A stretch of DNA of 64,000 bases from Sedimenticola_A sp040506425 (lineage in GTDB: Bacteria; Pseudomonadota; Gammaproteobacteria; Chromatiales; Chromatiaceae): NCBI GenBank assembly GCA_965224515.1, contig OZ245051.1:186001-250000 (forward strand). Direction: 5' to 3'. The first letter of the stretch is position 1; each line of letters starts with the position of its first letter. The notes beneath the pieces were generated by a model. It saw only the letters and a list, made by a program, of their open reading frames with translations, ran no database searches and had not been told where the DNA came from. Below are positions 52,804-62,527 of the stretch, in pieces. Both the position numbers and the translations under genes were made by a program.

Positions 52804-52831
52804 GGCCGATAAGGCCACCCACCCCGAACAG

Positions 52832-53185
52832 CTACTGAAGAGAACTCAGCGTCCTGATCAGGTCCATTGAAGCGGTAAAAAAGTCATCATCCGGGCGCTC
52901 GTCGCAGATCAGCTCTATGCGGCGCATCGCACCCTTGATGTCGCTACCTTTCAGCACATCCATATCCGTAGCCAGGGAGAGCCCGGTTATCATGCCGCTC
53001 AACCAGTCCCTGTAGCGCAGGTATTCGGCGATATGCGCCTCTTCTCCCTTATCCCAGCCGTCATAGACCTGTGTATATGTCTCGCAGCTTTTCACACCAT
53101 ATCCAATGACCGCAGGAGTGTTCTGGGCAAAACTGCAGACTGAGACAGATAACAGGATAACCAGATTGATAATTCGCATTTCCAT
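52832..53185 (-). CDS. Small exported protein of unknown function
   Basis: About 117 residues with a clear signal peptide (MRIINLVILLSVSVCSFAQN). The mature part has three cysteines (VKSCET, ICDER) and a segment IAEYLRYRDWLSGM typical of small periplasmic proteins of unknown function. Start codons at 53197, 53185 and 53179 are all in frame. It stands opposite the 29-residue peptide gene across an AT-rich gap that has a gataaat/atttatc palindrome (53233-53249). Confidence 0.6.
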   Translation of the reverse strand: MEMRIINLVILLSVSVCSFAQNTPAVIGYGVKSCETYTQVYDGWDKGEEAHIAEYLRYRDWLSGMITGLSLATDMDVLKGSDIKGAMRRIELICDERPDDDFFTASMDLIRTLSSLQ

Positions 53186-53345
53186 TAATTTCCGCATGAA
53201 TTAGGGTTCGCCCAAGTTGCTAAAGAGCTACAGATAAATAATATTTATCGTCGCCATAAATTATTTGAATTAACATTCCCCTCCCAAATGATGCACTATA
53301 TTAGCAACTGATGAATTACTTATGTTGTAGCAAGGAGTTCATAAT

Positions 53346-53435
53346 ATGATCATCGACAGTCTGACCATCTGGGCACTGGTTGCAGTAATTGTGGTAACAG
53401 TTTTCCTACTGAGCGCCGCATTCTCTGCAAAATAA
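53346..53435 (+). CDS. 29-residue single-span membrane peptide
   Basis: ATG 53346 to TAA 53435, preceded by a caaggag ribosome site. The product starts MIIDSLTIWALVAVIVVTVF and ends AAFSAK. It is one hydrophobic helix with an acidic N-terminus and a Lys at the end, as in small subunits or regulators of membrane complexes. I know no match. It is followed at once by a nested stem structure. Confidence 0.6.
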   Translation: MIIDSLTIWALVAVIVVTVFLLSAAFSAK

Positions 53436-53437
53436 TT

Positions 53438-53504
53438 GTTTGGGCGGGTTTATCGTACCAGAGCCGATTGGCTGTGAGGTAAACCCGCTTCAACTTTCCC
53501 AAAC
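53438..53504 (+). ncRNA. Nested stem structure after the 29-residue peptide gene
   Basis: Outer stem gtttggg (53438-53444) / cccaaac (53498-53504), inner stem cgggttta (53445-53452) / taaacccg (53480-53487), and an apical hairpin agcc-gatt-ggct (53462-53473). All pairs are perfect. The first arms are continuous and the inner right arm is offset by ten bases from the outer one. There is no T run, so it is not a simple terminator. Confidence 0.55.
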
Positions 53505-53547
53505 ATCCACTCTATTCACCCTCTCTGCTGATTACAGGCAGGCAAGG

Positions 53548-54204
53548 CTATTCAAGATCCGACCACTCCTCCCGCAAGGAGCTGGCCCTGGTCTTGTACG
53601 CTTCTGCGTCACCATAATCCAAAAACCGCTCCGTCCGGCTATGGGCACCGCTTGTTCGGTGTGAATGCTTTATCGGGCACCAGTACTGCTCGGTCCTGAC
53701 CCCGATCTCCCGGCTATAGGCGATCACCCCGTTGGCATAGCTGCAGTAGAGACAGTTGCTCTTCTCAATGATATTCAGGTACGCCAACTGGTGGCGGTCT
53801 ATGGCCATGTAATCAGCACGTCGGGCCAGTGGAACACCGTATATCCGGAAACAGACCTGTTGGTAGAGTGTGACCAGCAGATCCAGCAGGGCCACTGGAA
53901 TGATCAGGGAGTAGATCAGGGGAGCCGTTAATACATGGCTCAGCTTCGCTCCCCGGAGGTAACGCCACAGACCTGTACGATAACTTCGCTGCAGGGTGAG
54001 CATACCCTGCTCAAACCGCACCCGCCCCTGCTGCAGGGTATAGCGGAAAAGTTCGCGTTTTTCGCTCAGCAGGCGATCGATCTCCACCTCAAGCTCATGC
54101 TGCAATGCATTCACCCGCGTGATGATCTCTTCTATTCTGTTTTCCGGCATCAAGCTTTCCCGCCCAGCGTGAATCAAGGCCTGATAGTAACCATTTACCG
54201 GCAC
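53548..54204 (-). CDS. Hypothetical membrane protein
   Basis: Up to 218 residues; a start at 54150 (MPENRIEEII) is also likely. A helical, charged N-terminal part (about 20-70) precedes two hydrophobic segments (TAPLIYSLIIPVALLDLLV and following). The C-terminal half has NCLYCSYANG and YWCPIKHSHRTSGAH, i.e. a CxxC pair plus further Cys and His that could bind metal. It is downstream of the tRNA-Lys terminator. The family is unknown to me. Confidence 0.6.
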   Translation of the reverse strand: MPVNGYYQALIHAGRESLMPENRIEEIITRVNALQHELEVEIDRLLSEKRELFRYTLQQGRVRFEQGMLTLQRSYRTGLWRYLRGAKLSHVLTAPLIYSLIIPVALLDLLVTLYQQVCFRIYGVPLARRADYMAIDRHQLAYLNIIEKSNCLYCSYANGVIAYSREIGVRTEQYWCPIKHSHRTSGAHSRTERFLDYGDAEAYKTRASSLREEWSDLE

Positions 54205-54242
54205 TAAAGCTCAATATCCTCCCGATACCCGGATTCAGGAAC

Positions 54243-54276
54243 AAAAAAGGCCAGATGAAGAAATTCATCTGGCCTT
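54243..54276 (-). terminator. Terminator downstream of tRNA-Lys
   Basis: Stem aaggccagatgaa / ttcatctggcctt with a four-base loop (54247-54276); on the minus strand it is followed by a T run. Confidence 0.9.
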
Positions 54277-54283
54277 TCGAATA

Positions 54284-54359
54284 TGGTGGGTCGTATAGGA
54301 TTCGAACCTATGACCAATGGATTAAAAATCCACTGCTCTACCGACTGAGCTAACGACCC
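54284..54359 (-). tRNA. tRNA-Lys (anticodon UUU)
   Basis: 76 bases on the minus strand with a seven-base acceptor stem (GGGTCGT), D-arm, anticodon loop centred on TTTTTAA (anticodon TTT), T-arm GGTTCGAATCC and an encoded CCA end. All stems pair properly. Confidence 0.97.
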
Positions 54360-54462
54360 GTGGGAAGCGCGGCATTATACATCAGATATCGCCCCAGTCA
54401 ACGCATGAAACCTGGGAATTCCGATACCGCTGCAGCTCTACTCCTACCGCACTCCCGGATAC

Positions 54463-55725
54463 CTAGATCGCTTCCAGTTTTCTCATGCTTTCCGGCAGCA
54501 GTTTGAAGTCCACCAGACCGGTAACCAGGGCCTTGGCGAAGGTGGCCTCCTCTTCGTAGACCAGCTTGTAGTACTGCACCTTCATTGTCAGGCCGCTGCC
54601 CAGCACAATGGAGCCGAAGGCAAGGAATGAGCCCAGCGCCAGGGTGGAGGCGCCGGTGATACCCTGACCGATGGTACAACCCATGGCCAACACGCCGCCA
54701 AAACCCATCAGGATGGCACCCACAACGTGGTTGAGGAAATCCTTGAAATCGACAAACCACTCGATGCGGAAGCTCTTGCTGATTAGTGACCAGAGCAGAG
54801 AGCCGCAGATCACGCCAAACAGCGCCATCACCCCGAAAGTTACAAAACTGGCGTCAAACCCGGAGATGGCATAGCCAAGGGTCTGGCCGGTGGGATTGAT
54901 GAAAGTGAAGGACTGGGCGCTCAGCGGACGGCTGTCAGCCGGCTTGCCCTCGTCTGACTCGGCCAGAAAATCCCACTCCTGAACATAACCACTCAAGCTC
55001 TTCACATCGCCATCAATATCAACACCGACGCTGCTGCTGACATACCAGGCGGCCAGTACGGCCAGGCCGACCATCAGCCCTGCAAAGACATTGTCAAAGC
55101 TGCCACGGAACTCGGCCGACTTGAAGGCCCAGACCAGCAACAGGGCTCCCAACACCAGGCCAATTGCCATACGGGCGGTACCTGCGTTCTCGCCTGCTAC
55201 CAGTGAACCCAGGTCCTGCTGTCCCTCGAAAGTAACGGCCAGGGGACGGATCCAGTCATAGAACAGAACCGACATCAGGGTCTGGTCACTACCGGGGAAG
55301 GGGTTGATCATGAAGTAGGCAATAACCGCGACCACCAGCAGTACGATGATGGACTTGATATTGCCGCCACCGATACGGATCAGCATCTTGTTGCCACAAC
55401 CGGAGGCGAGGGTCATGCCGATACCGAAAATCAGGCCACCCAGGATGTTTTCAGCCCAGATAAGCTGTCCTGCGCGATAGGGAGGGAATGAACCATCCGC
55501 ATCGACCATACCCATGGATTCCAGCACGGCCACGCCGATCATGGCGACGGCCATGGCCATGATCCAGGCACGCATGCGGCCCATATCACCCATGTTGACC
55601 ATATCGGACACCGCACCCATGGTGCAGAAGTTGGTCTTGTTCACGATGGCGCCCATCACCAATGCGATGATAAAGGTCGCCCACAGCAGGGCTGACTGCC
55701 CCTCGGCAAAGCTTTCAAAAATCAT
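54463..55725 (-). CDS. YeeE/YedE-family sulfur-compound transporter
   Basis: A 420-residue integral membrane protein with about ten or more helices in two similar halves. Each half carries a conserved cysteine-glycine motif: LASGCGNKML and AMGCTIGQGITG. This is the YeeE/YedE (DUF395) pattern, of which one member is a thiosulfate channel. In a sulfur oxidizer it may move thiosulfate or another sulfur species; the direction cannot be read from sequence. It stands alone between tRNA-Lys and queC. Confidence 0.88.
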   Translation of the reverse strand: MIFESFAEGQSALLWATFIIALVMGAIVNKTNFCTMGAVSDMVNMGDMGRMRAWIMAMAVAMIGVAVLESMGMVDADGSFPPYRAGQLIWAENILGGLIFGIGMTLASGCGNKMLIRIGGGNIKSIIVLLVVAVIAYFMINPFPGSDQTLMSVLFYDWIRPLAVTFEGQQDLGSLVAGENAGTARMAIGLVLGALLLVWAFKSAEFRGSFDNVFAGLMVGLAVLAAWYVSSSVGVDIDGDVKSLSGYVQEWDFLAESDEGKPADSRPLSAQSFTFINPTGQTLGYAISGFDASFVTFGVMALFGVICGSLLWSLISKSFRIEWFVDFKDFLNHVVGAILMGFGGVLAMGCTIGQGITGASTLALGSFLAFGSIVLGSGLTMKVQYYKLVYEEEATFAKALVTGLVDFKLLPESMRKLEAI

Positions 55726-55936
55726 TATCTATCCCCTCACGAACAGCGCCTTTTTATCAGCAGGCACTTTCAATTTTATGTTTTCTTTAATCCACCCCGG
55801 GCAATTTATCCCTACTGCTCTCATGGGCAAGGTGGCATAGATTAGCGTATAAGAGGACGTTGATCTACTGAGGTTTTCCAGAATAGAACGGAGAAAAAGG
55901 AATTAAATCTTTAAAACAGAAGGTGGAACCTTCGTA

Positions 55937-56614
55937 TCACTGGTAAGCAGTCGGATCATCCACACCCGCTTCAGCAAACCCCTGGGCCCTGAAGCGGCAG
56001 GAGTCGCAAACGCCGCAGGCGCGTCCCTGGTCGTCTGCCTGGTAGCAGGAGATGGTCAGGCCGTAATCCACGCCCAGATCGACACCCTGGCGGATAATCT
56101 CCCCCTTGGTGAGCTTGATCAACGGGGCATGGACCCTGAAACCATCACCCTCAACCCCGGCCTTGGTAGCCAGGTTTGCCAGGGTTTCAAAGGCACTGAT
56201 GAACTCGGGCCGACAGTCAGGATAGCCGGAGTAGTCCACCGCGTTGACGCCGACGAAGATATCCCGCGCTCCCAGTACCTCGGCCCAGCCAAGGGCCAGG
56301 GAGAGAAATATGGTGTTGCGTGCCGGTACGTAGGTTACCGGTATGCCCTCTTCGGCCTCGCGGGGCACGTCGATGTCCAGGTCGGTGAGCGCTGATCCAC
56401 CAAAGGCGTCCAGTGCCAGGGGCACAATCATGTGCTCCACCACCCCCTGGGCCTCGGACACCCGCCGGGCAGCGACAAGTTCGGTGCTGTGGCGCTGGCC
56501 GTAGTCCATGCTCAAGGCATAGCAGTCATAACCCTGGGCCCTTGCCATGGCCAGGGCAGTTGCGGAATCAAGCCCGCCAGATAACAGTACGACTGCCTTT
56601 TTCGCCGGATCCAT
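55937..56614 (-). CDS. queC: QueC, 7-cyano-7-deazaguanine synthase
   Basis: About 225 residues from MDPAKKAVVLL at 56614. The ATP-pyrophosphatase P-loop reads LSGGLDSAT, and zinc ligands are seen in ISCYQ and CGVCDSCRFR. It makes preQ0 in the queuosine pathway. It starts two bases after queE ends. Confidence 0.95.
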   Translation of the reverse strand: MDPAKKAVVLLSGGLDSATALAMARAQGYDCYALSMDYGQRHSTELVAARRVSEAQGVVEHMIVPLALDAFGGSALTDLDIDVPREAEEGIPVTYVPARNTIFLSLALGWAEVLGARDIFVGVNAVDYSGYPDCRPEFISAFETLANLATKAGVEGDGFRVHAPLIKLTKGEIIRQGVDLGVDYGLTISCYQADDQGRACGVCDSCRFRAQGFAEAGVDDPTAYQ

Positions 56615-56616
56615 AA

Positions 56617-57258
56617 TCACTTGCCCGCCACATCGCCCCAAAGGTATTTGTGTAGCTGTATCTGGAAACGCACCTGCAGGCGGTCACGGATGATCCACTC
56701 TGCCAGCTGCGTGGCGTCCAGTTGTCCCAGTGACGGCGAGAAGAGCACTTCACAACGCTGATCCAGGCCATGCTCGTCCACCTGCTGCCGGGACCAGAGA
56801 TAATCCGCCTCGTCGCAGATGACAAACTTCACCTGGTCTTTGCTCTTCAGCAGGTCGAGGTTGCCGTAAAGATTCTTATCCACCTCACCTGAACCCGGTG
56901 TTTTCAGATCCATCACCTTGATCACCCGCGGGTCCACTGTGTTCAGCTCTATGGCTCCGCAGGTCTCCAGGGAGACCTGGTAGCCGGCATCGCACAGAGC
57001 CGTGAGCAGGGTTGGGCAGGCTTTCTGGGCCATGGGTTCGCCACCGGTAACCGTCACATGACGAGGTGCGTAGGACGCCACCTCGCCAAGTACCTGTTCC
57101 AGGCTCATCCACTCCCCGCCCTTGAAGGCGTAGGTGGTATCGCAATAGCCACAACGCAGGGGACAGCCTGTCAGACGCACAAACACCGTGGGCAGGCCCA
57201 CGGTGTTTGACTCTCCCTGCAGGGAGTAGAAGATCTCGGTGATACGAAGATCGGTCAT
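56617..57258 (-). CDS. queE: QueE, 7-carboxy-7-deazaguanine synthase
   Basis: A 213-residue radical-SAM enzyme. The cluster motif is CPLRCGYC (CxxxCxxC), preceded by SLQGESNTVGLPT, with TGGEP and SLETCG downstream. It converts carboxy-tetrahydropterin to CDG before QueC. It lies nine bases after cpoB. Confidence 0.95.
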   Translation of the reverse strand: MTDLRITEIFYSLQGESNTVGLPTVFVRLTGCPLRCGYCDTTYAFKGGEWMSLEQVLGEVASYAPRHVTVTGGEPMAQKACPTLLTALCDAGYQVSLETCGAIELNTVDPRVIKVMDLKTPGSGEVDKNLYGNLDLLKSKDQVKFVICDEADYLWSRQQVDEHGLDQRCEVLFSPSLGQLDATQLAEWIIRDRLQVRFQIQLHKYLWGDVAGK

Positions 57259-57267
57259 TCGAAAAGA

Positions 57268-58122
57268 CTAGTGACCTTCGGACTGCAGGCGTTGCAGACG
57301 TTTCTTCGCCAGGCGGCTGGCAGTAGAGCTGGGGTAGCGTTTGACCAGTCCTTCCAGGGTCGCCCGCGACAGGCTCCACTGCTTCAATTCGTACTGGATA
57401 AAGCCGGTTTTAAGCAGCGCATCAGGCACTTTCTGGCTCTGGGGATAGAGCTCAACCACCTTCGAAAAATCAGCCAGGGCGACATCGAATTTACGGGTCA
57501 CGTAGCTCGCTTCGGCCAGCCAGTACTGCGCGTTATCTGCAAACCGCCCACCAGGATAGGCAGCCAGGAAACCAGTGAATGCCTTGTGTGCTTCGTCGTA
57601 ACGACGCTGCATCAGGAGTTCAAATGCCTGCTGGTATGCCGACTCCTCCTTGGCTGGATCTCCTGCAGCAACAGGAGCTGCCTGGGGAGACTGAGCCGGG
57701 GCGGCCGTGCGGTTGACCGCAACAGCCTGTGGCTCTACCACCGGCGCTGGCTGAACACCTTGTGGCGACATGCCTGTTGCAGCCGGCTGACCTGCCGGTG
57801 CCATGGAGCCACCGGCAGCGCCTGAAGCAGCAGGCTGAGCTGCCGAAACACGACTGAGCCGCTGATCCACATCAAGGTAGAGATCACGCTGGCGCTTTTT
57901 CAGGGCATCCATGGCGTGATTCTGCAGTTCAACCTCTCCGCGCAGCTGCTGCACTTCGCGCTGCAAACCATCCATACGCAGTATCAGGTTGGACATCGCC
58001 TTCACTTTGCGCTCCAGAACCTGCACCCGCTGTTCCAGGGGAACAGCCTTGGCATCTGCTGCAATAACCTGTCCGGCTGAACAGAGCAGCAGGGGGAACA
58101 TCAAGCCGAGTGTTGCCTTCAT
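57268..58122 (-). CDS. cpoB: CpoB (YbgF), Tol-Pal-associated periplasmic protein
   Basis: About 284 residues. A signal peptide (ending near VIAADA) is followed by an N-terminal coiled coil (about 28-80), an Ala/Pro/Gln-rich linker and C-terminal TPR repeats (from about YQQAFELLMQRRYDEA). CpoB coordinates outer-membrane constriction with peptidoglycan synthesis. It lies 16 bases after pal. Confidence 0.92.
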   Translation of the reverse strand: MKATLGLMFPLLLCSAGQVIAADAKAVPLEQRVQVLERKVKAMSNLILRMDGLQREVQQLRGEVELQNHAMDALKKRQRDLYLDVDQRLSRVSAAQPAASGAAGGSMAPAGQPAATGMSPQGVQPAPVVEPQAVAVNRTAAPAQSPQAAPVAAGDPAKEESAYQQAFELLMQRRYDEAHKAFTGFLAAYPGGRFADNAQYWLAEASYVTRKFDVALADFSKVVELYPQSQKVPDALLKTGFIQYELKQWSLSRATLEGLVKRYPSSTASRLAKKRLQRLQSEGH

Positions 58123-58138
58123 CTGCATGACTCTCTAC

Positions 58139-58678
58139 TCAGTACGCCAGGATCGCACGGCGGTTCTGGGCCCAGGAGGATTCGCTTGAACCCAGGACTT
58201 CAGGACGCTCCTCACCATAGCTGATGGTGATAATCTGGCTCTCGGCAGCACCCTGGGCAAGCAGCAGACGCTTCACTGCATTGGCCCGGCGCTCACCCAG
58301 TCCGATGTTGTATTCACGGGAGCCACGCTCGTCGCAGTGACCCTCGACAGTGATGCTGGCAGACGGATTGGCAGCCAGGTACTCACCGTGGGCAACTACC
58401 GTATCCAGGTAGTCCGCACGAATCTCGCTGATGTCGTAATCAAAATAGATCACCTTGGTGTAGAGCGGGCTGTCCGGATTATCAAGGGCACTGCCTGTCC
58501 AGGCACCGCCTTCGCTGGCGCCGGAGGTCTGTGCACCCTCGCCATCGCCTGCCTCAGCCACGGGAGCACCCTGTGTAGCGTCAGCTTCCCCCTCGTCAGA
58601 TCCCCCCAGGGTGGAACAGCCTGCGAACAGCAGTGACAGCGCCAGTACCGGGATCAATTTGAATCTGCTCAGTTTCAT
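58139..58678 (-). CDS. pal: Pal, peptidoglycan-associated lipoprotein
   Basis: A 179-residue lipoprotein. The lipobox is LFAGC (Cys about 21), followed by a flexible acidic linker. The C-terminal OmpA-like domain has VIYFDYDISEI, VEGHCDERGSREYN and LGERRANAVKR. Its start overlaps the tolB stop by four bases. Confidence 0.96.
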   Translation of the reverse strand: MKLSRFKLIPVLALSLLFAGCSTLGGSDEGEADATQGAPVAEAGDGEGAQTSGASEGGAWTGSALDNPDSPLYTKVIYFDYDISEIRADYLDTVVAHGEYLAANPSASITVEGHCDERGSREYNIGLGERRANAVKRLLLAQGAAESQIITISYGEERPEVLGSSESSWAQNRRAILAY

Positions 58679-59985
58679 GGGTTTCTCCTGTTATTACGTG
58701 TATAGGGTGACCAGACAGGTTCGCGAACATCGCCTTCCTGCAGGGCCAGACGTTGGCGAACGCGGCCATCCACCGAAACTGCGGCCAGTTCACCCTTGCT
58801 GTTGATCTTTGTAGCGTAAATTACCATGCCGCCATTCGGGGCGAAACTGGGGGATTCATCCAGGCGCCCCTCGCTGAGCACCTGCAGTCCCCCACTCTCC
58901 ATATCCAGCACACCGATCCTGAAATCCCTGCCCTGGCGGGTGACCATGGTGATCGACTTGCCATCCGGGGAGTAGGAGGCGCGGGCGTTGTAGCTGCCTT
59001 CGAAGGTGATTCGCTTCACCTTGCCCCCCATGCTCTGAACCCGGTAGATCTGGGGCTTGCCACCGCGGTCTGACGTAAAAATGATAAAGCGGCCATCGGG
59101 AGACCAGGCCGGCTCGGTATCGATGCCGTAGTGCTTGGTCAGGCGGCTCAGGGTCTTGCGGTTCAGGTTATAGACATAGATATCAGGCCCGCCATCCTTC
59201 GACAGGGTCAGGGCCAGCTTGCGCCCGTCAGGAGACCAGGCCGGGGCACCGTTGATTCCCTTGTAGCTGCTAACCTTCTGCCGGCGCCCTGTGAACACCT
59301 CCTGAACGTAGATAGAGGGCCGCCCTTTCTCGAAAGAGACATAGGCCAGCTTGCGCCCATCAGGAGACCAGGCGGGAGACATCAGCGGTTCATCCGAAGT
59401 GACAATAGTCTGGGAGTTGAAACCGTCGGCATCCGCAACCTTCAGCGCAACTTTACTTTCGCCACCGCCCTTTTGAGTGGACGTGACATAGGCGATTCGG
59501 GTTGCGAAAGCTCCACGCTGACCGGTCAGTTTTTCATAAATGATATCGGCGATCTGGTGGGCCGTGGCTCGCAGATCCCGCTCGGTAGTGGGGATGTTGT
59601 AGCCACTCAGCTGCTCACCTTTGAAAACGTCAAACAGTTGGAACCGCACCATGTAGCCACCAGGACCATTGGGCTTCACCTGGCCTACAACCAGGTTCTC
59701 CATACCCAGTACCTTCCAGTCTCTGAACTCAACCTGGTCAGCAGACTGGGGGCGGGCCAGCATGTCAGCTACCGGCATGGTCTTGAAGCGCCCGCTGCGC
59801 TTGAGATCATCAGAGATGATCTTTGCCACGTCCTGGCTGGGTGGCTTTCCGCCCCCGGCCCAGCCAAAGGGGACCACGGCAACAGGCAGGGCGCCCTCGG
59901 CACCCTCGGTGATTTCAATTGTCAGGGCCGATGCGTTCTGCACCTGCATGAAGAGGACGGCTATCAGTAACCAGATCTTTTTCAT
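58675..59985 (-). CDS. tolB: TolB, periplasmic beta-propeller of Tol-Pal
   Basis: A 436-residue exported protein with a signal peptide (ending NASA). After an alpha/beta N-terminal domain, WSPDGRKLAY, WSPDGRKLAL and WSPDGRFIIF repeats build the six-blade propeller. It links Pal to TolA and TolQR. It lies 11 bases after tolA and overlaps pal. Confidence 0.96.
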   Translation of the reverse strand: MKKIWLLIAVLFMQVQNASALTIEITEGAEGALPVAVVPFGWAGGGKPPSQDVAKIISDDLKRSGRFKTMPVADMLARPQSADQVEFRDWKVLGMENLVVGQVKPNGPGGYMVRFQLFDVFKGEQLSGYNIPTTERDLRATAHQIADIIYEKLTGQRGAFATRIAYVTSTQKGGGESKVALKVADADGFNSQTIVTSDEPLMSPAWSPDGRKLAYVSFEKGRPSIYVQEVFTGRRQKVSSYKGINGAPAWSPDGRKLALTLSKDGGPDIYVYNLNRKTLSRLTKHYGIDTEPAWSPDGRFIIFTSDRGGKPQIYRVQSMGGKVKRITFEGSYNARASYSPDGKSITMVTRQGRDFRIGVLDMESGGLQVLSEGRLDESPSFAPNGGMVIYATKINSKGELAAVSVDGRVRQRLALQEGDVREPVWSPYTRNNRRNP

Positions 59986-59996
59986 TTGTAATGTCT

Positions 59997-60944
59997 TCAG
60001 TTGTCTGGATCGAATATAAATGTGATATCCCGGAACCTGCTGTCGAACAGCGAACCGGTGGGAACCGGCAACGGATCCGCCTTGTAGACCGCGGCTACCG
60101 CCGAACGGTCAAAAGCCCCATTGCCGCTGCCCCCTTGAACCGGATCAGCAGAGATTACCACGCCACCGGTTGCCAGGCGCACCCGCAAGGTACACTTCAG
60201 CCCCTCGCCAATACCGGCCGGGCGTATCCAGTTCCGCGTGATGGACTGGCGGATCATCTCTGTAAAACGGTCGATCTCCCGCGCATTGGCTTCTGCCTCC
60301 ATGGCCGCCTTGAGTTCCGCTTCGCGATCTGCCTGGGCCTGGCGTGCAGCGGCTTCACGGCGCTTGCGCTCGGCCTCGGCCTTGCGTTTCTTCTCTGCCT
60401 CGGCCGCCTTTCGCGCCTGCTCCTGCTTGCGCTTCTTCTCAGCGGCCGCCTTCTCCTTACGCTGCTTCTCCGCTGCCAGGCGTTGCTTCTCTTGTGCTTT
60501 GCGCTTGGCCTCTGCATCGGCCAGCTTTTTCTGCTCGGCCTTGCGACGCTTTTCAAGATCGGCGATGCGCTTCTTCTCGGTTTCCGCCTTCTTTTTCGTT
60601 TCAGCCTTGCGCTTGGCGTCGGCCTTCTCCTGGAGCTTGCGTTTTTTCTCCAGTTCCGTCAGGCGTTTCTTCTCTTCTGACTGCTTACGCTTCAGATCTG
60701 CGAGGCGCTTCTCTTCCTTTTTGCTCTCAGCCTTCTTTTTCAGATCCGCCTGTTTGAGTTTCTCGGCCTCGGCCAGCACTTTCGACTGGTCGATCACCCT
60801 GGCTTTCACCACGTCAGCCACAATCTTGCGCGGCTCGGGCTTCTCCAGCCAGTCCACACCGACGACCATGAAAGCGATGATCACCAGGTGCATCAACACA
60901 GCGATGCCGACAGCCAGGGGATTGCGTTTTACGATATCCAACAT
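59997..60944 (-). CDS. tolA: TolA, periplasm-spanning protein
   Basis: A 315-residue protein. An N-terminal membrane helix (about 10-30), then a very long Lys/Ala/Glu-rich helical domain (about 60-220, repeats of AEKKRK and EAK type), then a globular C-terminal domain with SITRNWIRPAGI and CTLRVRLATGGVV. Typical TolA architecture; the highly repetitive middle is normal for this family. Confidence 0.95.
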   Translation of the reverse strand: MLDIVKRNPLAVGIAVLMHLVIIAFMVVGVDWLEKPEPRKIVADVVKARVIDQSKVLAEAEKLKQADLKKKAESKKEEKRLADLKRKQSEEKKRLTELEKKRKLQEKADAKRKAETKKKAETEKKRIADLEKRRKAEQKKLADAEAKRKAQEKQRLAAEKQRKEKAAAEKKRKQEQARKAAEAEKKRKAEAERKRREAAARQAQADREAELKAAMEAEANAREIDRFTEMIRQSITRNWIRPAGIGEGLKCTLRVRLATGGVVISADPVQGGSGNGAFDRSAVAAVYKADPLPVPTGSLFDSRFRDITFIFDPDN

Positions 60945-60964
60945 AGTCTCAACAGCCCCTGGGC

Positions 60965-61390
<426 letters not shown>

Positions 61391-61402
61391 CTGGGAATGC
61401 TC

Positions 61403-62080
61403 CTATTGCATATGCGCCTGGCGCTGCAGGATGGTAGTGAATTCGTCCAGAAAATCCTCGTAGCGGCCGTTCAGGCGCTCCACGTCATTGGAGAACCGGT
61501 TGTAGGCAACAACCGCGGGTATGGCGGCAAACAGACCCATTGCGGTAGCAATCAGCGCCTCTGCGATACCCGGGGCCACGAGGGAGAGTGTCGCCTGCTT
61601 GACGTTACCCAGGGCAACAAAGGCGTTCATGATGCCCCAGACGGTTCCAAACAGACCCACGTAAGGGCTGGTGGAGCCTACGGTGGCGAGAAAGGAGAGG
61701 TGGTTTTCCAGGCCGTCCATCTCGCGGCTCATGGCGACATGCATCGATCGGCGGGCACCCTCGACCACCGCCATGGGTTCGACGTCGGGGTTCTTCTTCA
61801 AACGGGCAAACTCCCGGAAGCCGGCGTGAAAGATGCTTTCCAGCCCTGTCGCCTCGTCGCTGTCACGGTCTACATTCCTGAACAGCTCTCCCAGGTCGCC
61901 ACCGGACCAGAAGCGGTGTTCGAACTTGTCCGCCGCCTTGCGTGCGCTCTTGAGTACCTTGGCGCGGTCGAAAATCATGGTCCAGGAGATAACCGAAGCC
62001 AGTATCAGCGTGGCCATCACCAGTTGTACCAGCGGGCTGGCATTGGCTACAAGATGGATAAAAGAGAGTTCAGACCCCAT
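61403..62080 (-). CDS. tolQ: TolQ, Tol-Pal proton channel
   Basis: About 225 residues from MGSELSFIHLV at 62080 (a TTG at 62086 is in frame). Three membrane helices and the family segment LATVGSTSPYVGLFGTVWGIMNAF, with EALIATAMGLFAAIPAVVAYN, are those of TolQ/ExbB. It overlaps ybgC by about 11 bases. Confidence 0.95.
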   Translation of the reverse strand: MGSELSFIHLVANASPLVQLVMATLILASVISWTMIFDRAKVLKSARKAADKFEHRFWSGGDLGELFRNVDRDSDEATGLESIFHAGFREFARLKKNPDVEPMAVVEGARRSMHVAMSREMDGLENHLSFLATVGSTSPYVGLFGTVWGIMNAFVALGNVKQATLSLVAPGIAEALIATAMGLFAAIPAVVAYNRFSNDVERLNGRYEDFLDEFTTILQRQAHMQ

Positions 62081-62480
62081 CGGCAATCACCGTAATAATG
62101 TTTTGCGGGATAGAGGTCGGCCGAAAACGCTCCGCATCAAGGCAGGCGATCTTCACCTCGCCGCTGCACAGCAGCTGGCCGTCCGTTTCCCTTTTTATTT
62201 CCTGTTGAAAGACCAAACTGGCTTTTCCCCGGCTTGTTATTTTTGCCGACACCGAGAGCGCCTCGTTGAAGCGTGCCGGACTTTTGAAATCCACTTCCAC
62301 CTTGCGCACCGCAAAGATAATGCCGTGCTGCTCGATCAGCTCATCCTGTTCAAAACCCAGCTTGCGCAACCACTCGGTGCGTGCCCGTTCCATAAACTTC
62401 AGGTAGTTGGCGTAGTAAACCACACCCCCGGAGTCGGTGTCTTCGTAGTAGACCCTCACGGGCCAGATAAATTCCGTCAT
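62070..62480 (-). CDS. ybgC: YbgC, acyl-CoA thioesterase of the tol operon
   Basis: A 136-residue hotdog-fold enzyme with the 4HBT active-site Asp in YYEDTDSGGVVYYANYLKFMERAR. It opens the tol-pal operon in most gammaproteobacteria. It overlaps tolQ, 47 bases after ruvB. Confidence 0.95.
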   Translation of the reverse strand: MTEFIWPVRVYYEDTDSGGVVYYANYLKFMERARTEWLRKLGFEQDELIEQHGIIFAVRKVEVDFKSPARFNEALSVSAKITSRGKASLVFQQEIKRETDGQLLCSGEVKIACLDAERFRPTSIPQNIITVIADGV

Positions 62481-62527
62481 ATCCGTCTGGTTTCGCTTTT
62501 TTTACAATCCGTTCACAGAAAGCCGGC

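Noticed and set aside
59997..60944. Lys/Ala/Glu-rich repeated region in TolA as a repeat element
   Set aside because: This is the normal helical domain II of TolA.
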